From: Dentipellis sp. KUC8613
Lineage: Eukaryota; Basidiomycota; Agaricomycetes; Russulales; Hericiaceae
DNA length: 64,000 bases
Assembly: GCA_002286715.1 (NCBI GenBank)
Contig: NSJX01000005.1
Span: 811,959-875,958, forward strand
Direction: 5' to 3'
The notes below the pieces were generated by a model that did no database searches, was not told the DNA's origin, and worked only from the letters and a program-made list of their open reading frames with translations. Position numbers and translations under genes: made by a program. This document shows, piece after piece, positions 57,182-64,000 of the stretch (position 1 is the first letter of the stretch; each line of letters opens with the position of its first letter).

Positions 57182-58302
57182 TTAAGTCCTTACGATATAG
57201 AAGTAGTAATGAAACGCCTCCCCTATCCGCTTGATCTCCAGGCTCGTCCCGTCACGCGTCAAGAACCGGCGTCGAAAATGCGGTTGCCCGAAGGTGAGGT
57301 ACAGGAATACCCCGGTGCCCTTCCGAAGCACGCTGCAGACGCGTGCGCGTGCGTAAGTAACAGTGCCCTCGAAGGAGTACAGCGGCCGCGACCATCACCC
57401 ACCGGAGTACCTCATCAACTTCCTTCGTGCAGTCATCAATCACCTGCTGGGGAGGATCCTGTGGGATGCCGTCAGTGAATTGGATGCCATCTCAGCCCTG
57501 CCCAGATTACAGGGGACGATTAAGAGGGATTCCCCACGTACCCATACGTCGCCTTTTGCAGTCATCATGGCGTCCATCGTGCCTGGCAATCACGCGCTAG
57601 TCAGTACCTTGTGCACGGTTCCTGCAGGCAAGGGAAATTCAGGGAGAGTCGCACACGACGGACCTTTATCAATGGCAACATCAAAAGTCGAGTCCCCGAA
57701 CGTAAGAGCGCGGATGTCCATCTCGTGCCCTATAATCCGGTGCCGTTAATATGTACGGAACGAGACTTTCGAGCGGATAGACGTACAGCTCATCTCAGGG
57801 CGGCTGTTCTGGTGCCGATTTCGCATCTGCTCGACGACGACCGGAGAATACTGGGGTAACGTCAGATTGATGAAGACGACCGAGAGAAAGAAGAACGTGC
57901 GTCTATGTTTACGATGTTTTTGTAGCCGTCATCGTACATCTTCGAAGGACAGTGTCATGATCGGCATTGTTCAGAAGGAGTGGGTGCGTACATCCTCTGA
58001 CAAAGTAGAATTTCCGCAGCCCAGCATCAGTATTCGCGCTGCCTTATCAGGCACAGCCTCTCTTATGAGATCAGCCACGTCCTCGTATTTTTTGAACCAG
58101 TCGAAGCTGGCATCTCCTGCTTCCCTTCGGATGGTCTGTTCAATTTATTGCTCGCGTGGATGGGCTAGACGCTCACTGAGCATATCGTTTGTCCCTAAAG
58201 ACACTGCATCGGTAAATCTGCCTTCAAAGCGACCGAGAAATATCCTGACCAGTACTCCTTCGTTCCATACTCCTCATTTGACTGTGGTAAGACGTCTGTC
58301 AT
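57182..58302 (-). CDS. EEF1A lysine methyltransferase 4 / METTL13-like methyltransferase
   Basis: Small-exon gene rebuilt by hand. The start is ATG 58302 (MTDVLPQSNEEYGTKEYW), the stop 57182-57184. Spliced text: ASFDWFKKYEDVADLIREAV, ARILMLGCGNSTLSED (SAM motif I), MYDDGYKNIVNID, YSPVVVEQMRNRHQNSRPEM, SWHEMDIRALTFGDSTFDVA, IDKGTMDAMMTAKGDVW, DPPQQVIDDCTKEVDEVLR, VLRKGTGVFLYLTFGQPHFR, and the end FHYYFYIVRT. This is the METTL13-N/EEF1AKMT4 family, which methylates lysine on translation elongation factor 1A; it is about 220 residues here. The join between exon 1 (EYW) and ASFDWF is unresolved, because a TAG in the unspliced frame requires one or two introns there. One internal intron (about 57831-57880) appears to be GC-AG. 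Confidence 0.85.
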
Positions 58303-58596
58303 GTTGCGATGAAGATCTGGACGAAAAGTATGAAGGGCAAAAAGACCTAGGCTGGGGTTAGGGCCAATTAATCGTTCAGGATTTGATTACCCCGCATCAC
58401 GTGAAAACCCCCATATGTATTGTGGTGCCGAGAGGACGCGGAGGCCCCGACGTGCCGCGCCATGGTCTTCGTTGAGCCAGGCCAGTAAGCCAGTGTGAAA
58501 CTTCCGAGCCTTCTGCGGCTACCACTTGCTCACGACCACCCGACTCACCCTCTCCACGTATCTCGTCTTGCTTCTTCCCACTGCTATCGAACCACC

Positions 58597-59091
58597 ATGG
58601 TGAGTGGTCAGATTCCGTAGCTGCATGACTTGCGAGTTTGAAATGCTGACGCCATGTGTCGTACTAGTCTGCATACCCCGCATATGTCATGGGCACCTTG
58701 TGCATCGTCGGCGGCATCACGGGCTTCGCCAGGACGCGCTCAATTCCCTCGCTAGTCGCTGGTGTTGGGTGCGTCTCAACCCCATATTCGATGCACGCTA
58801 TTATCCTAACGGCCGACGCTGTCTAACAGTGTGGGCGCGCTCTACCTGTACAGCGCCAACAGCATTCGTAACCACACTGCGAATGGCCTCGAGTTCGCGC
58901 TTGGTGAGTGACATCGGCCGACGCACGATGTTTCACGCTCACACCCTACGTTCGACGCAGGCGCCTCGGCGATTCTTCTGCTGTCTTCTGCCCCGCGCTT
59001 CGCCAAGGGTCCTGTCCCAGCGCTGCTCACCGTGACATCCGCAGTAACGGGCGCGTACTATGGCCAAACGGTGTACAACCTACGCCAGTGA
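58597..59091 (+). CDS. TMEM14-family small membrane protein
   Basis: Four exons; the first is just the ATG at 58597-58599, followed directly by an intron. Spliced protein of about 105 residues: MSAYPAYVMGTLCIVGGITG, FARTRSIPSLVAGVG, VGALYLYSANSIRNHTANGL, GASAILLLSSAPRFAKGPVP, then a last helix with LTVTSAVTGAYYGQTVYNLRQ cut by the stop at 59091. Four short hydrophobic helices with Gly-rich faces and the TMEM14 signature (Gly-x-x-G in helix 1, G-x-S-IPSL loop) are clear. TMEM14C in animals is a mitochondrial inner-membrane protein needed for porphyrin import in haem synthesis; fungal relatives are little studied. Size and topology match the family. Confidence 0.88.
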
Positions 59092-59689
59092 GGCCGCTGC
59101 CATGTGTAGTAGCCGTGTGCTTTATTCCATCCACCCTGGATCTGCGTATGGGCCATGTAACCTGTAATCTAGCTCTGCCCGCGACCGCAGCTCGGTCGGT
59201 CAGGCGTATATATCCCCGCTCCGCTCGTCGCTGTTGTGCGAACTCACGTTGTTGGTCCTGGTGGGTGTGCTGTACGGCATGCACACGTAAGGGGGCAGGC
59301 GGCGAGGCCAGAAGAGCGGAGGTGACACACGCGCCACGCTGGAGCAGACGCGGATCTAACGGCCAGGTCCGCGCTCCGGCCCGGCATGCCATAACGGCGC
59401 TCCGGTGCCCCGTATGGCAAGCTTGGCCCGCTGCCACCAGCGCGAGCCGTCGGCCTGTCGGAGTGATCGTAGATGTTGCGTATGAGTCGAACGAGCCGGC
59501 AGAGAGTTTATTTCCTTCCTCTTTTCTCTCCTGCGGCTTATAACCGCACCGAGCCCCGACCCCCATGGAGTCCTGGCCCTGCGCTGTTTCTCCAGCCGCT
59601 GCGTCTTTTCTCCTCGCTCTGCCGTAGTTTTCTTGGTTTCTTGTCTCCCCGGGCTTTCCTGCGACACCCGAGGCACCCGACATATCCAA
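59092..59689. other. Intergenic between TMEM14-like and PQ-loop genes
   Basis: About 600 bp. Open stretches on both strands here have no hydrophobic or domain pattern and look like GC-rich non-coding sequence. A pyrimidine-rich tract at about 59510-59650 precedes the next start. Confidence 0.45.
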
Positions 59690-61104
59690 ATGCCAGTCAA
59701 CCGCGCCGCAGAAAATGCGTTGGGCACGCTAGGTATGTCTCGATTTTTTCCCTGTCTCCCCGCCCGCAGGATACCCCGCATTCCTCGGGCGTCCGAGGCT
59801 CTCACGCTTCTCTCGGCAAAAATAAAATAGAAAATCTCACCGCCGATCGGGCACCTTTATCTGCTCCGTGATTTTGCAGGCACCGTGTGCTGGACAGTCC
59901 AGCTCGTCCCGCAGATCTGGAAGAGCTGGCGCACGAAATCCACCGATGGCCTCTCGCACTGGCTCGTGTGAGTGCGCCCCGCAGCGCCATGCGTAGCTTT
60001 GATCGGCGTCGCTGACACTGGGAACGGAATGCAGACTCGTGTGGGCCGTGTCGGCAGTCCCGCTCGGCACGTACGCTATCGTGCAAAACCTGAACATCCC
60101 GCTCATTCTGCAGCCGCAGCTGTTTGGGACACTTGCGATGGTGTCGTGGGCCCAGGTGAGGATGTCATGCAATCTATCATTGCAAATCCCCTCCATCTCA
60201 CCCGTCCACCCCGCAGTGCATGTATTATGACCACCAACGACCGCTCCGGCAATGTCTAATCATGGTCTTCTCCCTGTACGTCGTGATGGCTGCCCTGGAG
60301 ACAGGCTTCGTTTTCGCAGTTCGGGTGGGTCTTTACGTCGTCATAATCCTTGCCACTCGGTGCTCACACGACCTGCAATGTCAGCCATCATACCGCCGCG
60401 GTGAAGAGTCTGGAAAACGGGGTGTTCAATTTTTCGGCATTTTTGCGTCGGTCATGATTGCGCTCGCGCTGCTGTAAGTACTCGCCTCTTCCGACCGTGC
60501 TGCCACACGACCTCTTTCCCAGCCAGCCCGTAGCTACTGCACATAACCTTACGGCTCGCGCAATCCCTCGCATAGTCGCCAAGCTCTTGAGCACCCCTCG
60601 ATAAATATTCTATCCTTCTCTCGACCTTACTCTAACATTCTCTTTCTTTGGCGTATTTTAGACCTCAATACTACGAGATCTACAAGCACCGCGCCGTCGT
60701 GGGCATCTCGATCACCTTCATGTCCATCGACCTCCTCGGCGGTGTCTTCTCCGACCTCTCGCTCGTCTTCAAGGAGAAGTTCGACGTCATCGCCGCCGTC
60801 ACATATTCCCTCGTCATTGTGAGCACTATCCCCTTCATCTTTACTCCACTCGTCCACTGTGCTACTTTATCTCCCGATATTGACGCCATGTTCTGTGTTC
60901 CTCCGGCAGCTGATGGACGGCCTTGTCATCCTTGCGGCGCTCATCCTCAACCCCATCGCGAAGCGCCGCGCAAGGCGACGACAGGAGGCGTCGATGGCTG
61001 ACACGCCCATCGCGAGCGAGACGACAGCTGTGGTTAGCGGCCGCGGGCAGGACGACGGAAAGGCCCCGCCAGTCGGCGGGGTAGATGCTGAGAAGGCTGC
61101 ATAG
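59690..61104 (+). CDS. PQ-loop repeat membrane transporter
   Basis: About eight exons from ATG 59690 (MPVNRAAENALGTL). Two PQ-loop motifs are visible: CWTVQLVPQIWKSWRTKSTD with GLSHWLV, and RPQYYEIYKHRAVVGISIT with FMSIDLLGG. The PQ dipeptides sit at helix ends, as in cystinosin and Ypq proteins. Hydrophobic segments between them include LVWAVSAVPLGTYAIVQNL, FGTLAMVSWAQCMYYD, LYVVMAALETGFVFAV and LMDGLVILAALILNPIAKRR, giving about seven helices. The C-terminal tail is polar, ending at 61104. PQ-loop proteins of this layout export basic amino acids or other small solutes from vacuoles or act in membrane lipid balance; the subclass is not resolved. The exon near 60400-60476 needs careful splice checking. 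Confidence 0.82.
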
Positions 61105-62295
61105 CGCTGCAGCGCAGACTAAAAGCAAGTGAAGTATTTATGGCTTTCAACAGCAACTTTCGAGGATCAGTTACGGACGAATACGGCTCTGGACAAGACG
61201 GAAGCTATGTATGTGCTGGAGGCTACGCACGCGACACTAGACGCACCTATCCCCATCCCTATTCAGCCAGGTATACTCACTACTCACATGGAGACCGATA
61301 CTCGACACGGTTATACGTTATACTACTAGACACCATTAGCACCGCTCGGCTCTCGCTCACCCCTGCATCCCTCCCTCCCATCCCGTGGTTCTTTCACCGC
61401 TCACGAACTACCCAGTGCATCCAGATCCCCACCACCCACGCGACGGCACTACCTAATTTCTTCCACACGTCCTCGTTTCTCTCTGCATTTTCTGCTCTGA
61501 TTATGTCTTATGTGTATCGCAGTGTACATCTGTGCTATGTATCTATCCCCCCATCCCCACGTCCACACCCTACTTATGGCCCTCATCCTACACTTACGCT
61601 CTGCACTCTACACCTATCATGCGCATGTCGTGGAAGCTCTCGATGCTCTCGCATACAATCTAGTCCCTGCATTCTTCCTGTCCCTGTTCCTTGCGTGACC
61701 TGTATTTTTTTAAGGGCGGGCATTTGGGGTTGTTCAAGGCCCAGCAGGGAAGTGATACCCTGACAGATCAGGTAGCAAACGCGACTCAACGTTTACGAGA
61801 ATGTGCTAGTGAGCGGCCAGCGGCGAGAACCCTGGACGACACCAGGTCCCGTACAGGCCATAACGGACACGTCGGGTAAGTCGCGCAAGTATGTACGTAC
61901 CTAGAATCCGTTTCAGCTTCACCATGCAGCGAAGATCTGGCGCAGTCTATAGAGTGCGACGTCGCTTGTGCAGCTTCTTGATCGGGGGCACGCTAGCGGT
62001 AGAAAACCGCCGTCATACCCTTCCTTATCCGAGTCGCGCGAGCCTAAGCAGAGATGCTGTGCCGCGCGCAAGGCCCGAGGTTAACGTTAACAACTCCTCC
62101 TTACGGCACTTACGTTACTTACGGCATGGACAAAGGAGCTTGGACGAGTCCAGAGGCGAGAGGCGAGAGCACTGGCACGCAGGATGTCGATGAGCCGGAA
62201 AACTGTTGAATCGCCACCATCACTCCATTAGATACACCACCACCACCATCACCACCACCGCACCCCGTAGTACTGCCCAGAGTCCAGCAGCACGT
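61105..62295. other. Intergenic between convergent PQ-loop and KEI1 genes
   Basis: 1.2 kb with no coherent gene. It includes a Tyr/His-rich chance frame just after the PQ-loop stop (61140-61400), AT-rich flank and GC-rich sequence up to 62200. No RNA gene was recognised. Confidence 0.45.
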
Positions 62296-63639
62296 CTAGC
62301 CGCGCCTGCTCACGCCCCCCGCCTTGCCAGTGCCCCGCGCGGTGCCCACCCCGCCATCCGCGCCCACCTCCGCGACCTTCTCCATCTCCTTCTCGGGGCT
62401 CGGCCCGCCCGCCTCCGCCTCCTCGTCAAACAGCACCTCATCCTCGCTGCCCGCACTGCCACTGCCGCTCCCGCTCCCACTGCCGCTTCCACTCGCACTC
62501 GCGCCGCCCGCGCTGCGCTCGTCGATGCCCGACTCGGTGCCCGTGCCGACGTCCTCCGCGCCCACGAGCGCCTTCCCGCTGAGCAGGCTGCCGCGCTGGC
62601 GCTGGCGCCGCTGGCGGCGGGGCGGGGGGCCGATCGGCGCGCTGACGAAATCGGCAAACGAGCCCGCGGACGCGGTGCGCGCCTTGGCGTACTGCACGCC
62701 GGAGCCGTGCAGCGGGAGGACCGGCGCGGACGGCGAGTACGGCGCGTCGTCGAGGTCCGCGTCCGCGTCGGGCGCGATGGGCGTGTACGCCGCGCCCGAG
62801 GGGAGTGGCGCGCCCGGGCGCGAGAGCGGCAGCGAGCGGTAGGTGTTGCGCCGGAGGTGGTGCGCGTACGAGTAGAGCAGCGCGGCGAAGTAGAACTAAG
62901 GGTCGCGTTACGTTATGCGATGTGCGTGATGGTCAGTTTGTCAGTGTTCGGAGCGGGAGGGAGGGGCGGGGATGACAGGACGGACCTTGACGAGCCAGCC
63001 GAGGATGATGATGGTCAGCGCCTGCCCCTTCTCGCGGTGCCAGATGCCCTCGGCGGCGGCGACACGCTCGGCGTCTGTGTAGGTCGGGGGCTTGCCGAGG
63101 TAGGCCTCGATGAGAGCTTGTTGCGCGGGCGAGTTGGCGACGCGGCGGCCGTCGTGCGGGGTGTAGACCCACCAGTCGACGGCGAAGAAGACGGTCCACG
63201 CGGTGTTGAGAATGTGGTCGGCGAAGAAGGCGTGTGCGAAGTAGAGCGTGCGTTTCGGGTCCTCCTGCGCGTGTGGAACATGTTCGGCGTGATGCTGAGG
63301 GGTGTGATGACTATGTGAGTACGCACCTCCTGAACGGCTTTGAGGCCCCATGCCAGGGCCACGAGACCGAGGACAGAGTAGATGTAGAGGCTGAGCTGCG
63401 CAGCGGAACTGCCCGCTCCCGCCAACATGGCAATCAGACCATACACACCCGCGACCTTGTTCAGGACCTGAGAACGACAATGAATGTCCTAAGTTATCAT
63501 GCCAAATAACATAGGCAGTAATCATGGTGCGTACGGCGAAAAGCAGAGCGATGGTGACACCTGTTTTGAGATCAAGAAAGCCAAGGAAAGAGGCGAGGGG
63601 ATAAGGTCGGCGCCATTCTTGGCGAAGCATGAGCTTCAT
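62296..63639 (-). CDS. KEI1: Inositol phosphorylceramide synthase regulatory subunit KEI1
   Basis: Minus-strand gene, about four exons, starting at ATG 63639 (MKLMLRQEWRRPYPLASF). The first exon has LGFLDLKTGVTIALLFA, spliced to VLNKVAGVYGLIAMLAG, then LSLYIYSVLGLVALAWGLKA, EDPKRTLYFAHAFFADHILN and TAWTVFFAVDWWVYTPHDGR, and finally QALTIIILGWLVKFYFAALL. These four hydrophobic helices are the Kei1 domain. Kei1 binds the catalytic subunit Aur1 in the Golgi, where IPC synthase makes inositol phosphorylceramide, a fungal-specific sphingolipid. The cytosolic tail (about 150 residues) is low complexity, with a Ser-Gly repeat tract at about 62440-62500, and ends at 62296. The family call is good; the extended tail is probably lineage-specific. 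Confidence 0.85.
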
Positions 63640-63945
63640 GGCGTGCTCATGCACAGAAAGAATAGAAATCGAGAACAGGAAAGGGGAAAGAGTGGACAGT
63701 TGAAGGAGAAGGGACGGAGACGCACGCGATGAACTTGAAGAAGGATGCGCGGCGCTGCGGACGACGGCGAGGCAGGCGGCGGGCCGGGGATGGCCGAGAA
63801 GTTCTCACCGAGGCTGTTTACTTGAAGTCTTTCTGCTTTCCTTCTGCTTTACAATTGTCCTGTCCTCCTGCAGCTATATCCTCTTCACATAACTTATCCT
63901 TTATTCCTGCTTTCCACCCTACTATATCGCCTGCACCCACGCCAC
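63640..63945. promoter_or_regulatory. Divergent promoter between KEI1 and the edge gene
   Basis: About 300 bp. The right half is a pyrimidine-rich stretch (CTTTCTGCTTTCCTTCTGC at about 63830) followed by ACTATATCG near 63920, suitable as a core promoter for the plus-strand gene. Confidence 0.4.
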
Positions 63946-64000
63946 ATGGCCGGCTACTTTTCAAACCACTCCGCACCCCAATCCCGCTTCCTTGCAAACA
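63946..64000 (+). CDS. 5-prime start of a gene cut by the window end
   Basis: ATG 63946 in a good fungal context (GCCACATGG) opens an uninterrupted frame MAGYFSNHSAPQSRFLA to the window edge. With only 18 codons, no function can be assigned. Its position downstream of a promoter-like pyrimidine tract supports it. Confidence 0.4.
   Translation, partial: MAGYFSNHSAPQSRFLAN

Noticed and set aside
56452..57185. Arg/Ala-rich frames on both strands in the methyltransferase 3-prime exon
   Set aside because: Shadow frames of GC-rich coding sequence.
59027..59871. Overlapping open frames between TMEM14-like and PQ-loop genes
   Set aside because: No hydrophobic pattern, domain or consistent start; explained by stop-poor GC-rich sequence.
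62206..63318. 370-codon open frame on the plus strand
   Set aside because: Antisense of KEI1; Arg/Ala repeats are the complement of its Ser-Gly tail and GC-rich exons.

Overview
The window is nuclear DNA from a basidiomycete, most likely a mushroom-forming Agaricomycete. Nearly every gene is split by introns of about 47-70 bases with GT...AG ends and C-rich or T-rich acceptors. Genes are tightly packed on both strands. The gene set also fits: HECT ligase UFD4, PAF1, KEI1 for fungal sphingolipid synthesis, expanded F-box families and a mariner-type transposon. There are no operons, rRNA, CRISPR arrays or bacterial signals. All gene models were built by reading frames across introns by eye, so exon edges are estimates.

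Left conserved block (0-17 kb): an NBR1-like PB1/ZZ autophagy-receptor gene (+), splicing factor RDS3/PHF5A (-), crosslink-repair nuclease PSO2/SNM1 (-), a class III aminotransferase (+) and a very large HECT E3 ligase UFD4/TRIP12 (+).

Transposon island (17.5-29.6 kb): an apparently intact 3,329-bp Tc1/mariner element (17551-20879) with 79-bp terminal inverted repeats and a TA target duplication. It carries two convergent intact genes: a four-exon DD34E transposase and a 531-residue nuclear-type protein of unknown function. Beside it are three tandem minus-strand genes (21.3-29.5 kb) whose type I recall as heavily repeated in mushroom genomes. The largest has a zinc finger at one end and an RG-rich tail at the other. 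I suspect this trio is a second mobile or transposon-derived module.

Middle block (31-38 kb): an unknown membrane-anchored protein (+), a DHHC palmitoyltransferase (-), a dual-specificity phosphatase (+) and PAF1 (+).

F-box zone (38.6-47.6 kb): two long intronless F-box genes, a decayed F-box pseudogene, an F-box 5-prime fragment, and a berberine-bridge-type FAD oxidase containing a 14-nt microexon. This is a birth-and-death gene cluster.

Right conserved block (48-64 kb): farnesyltransferase beta subunit RAM1 (-), MMS19 (-), an NDUFAF7-like mitochondrial methyltransferase (+), an EEF1AKMT4/METTL13-like methyltransferase (-), a TMEM14-family protein (+), a PQ-loop transporter (+), the IPC synthase subunit KEI1 (-), and the first codons of another gene (+) at the edge.
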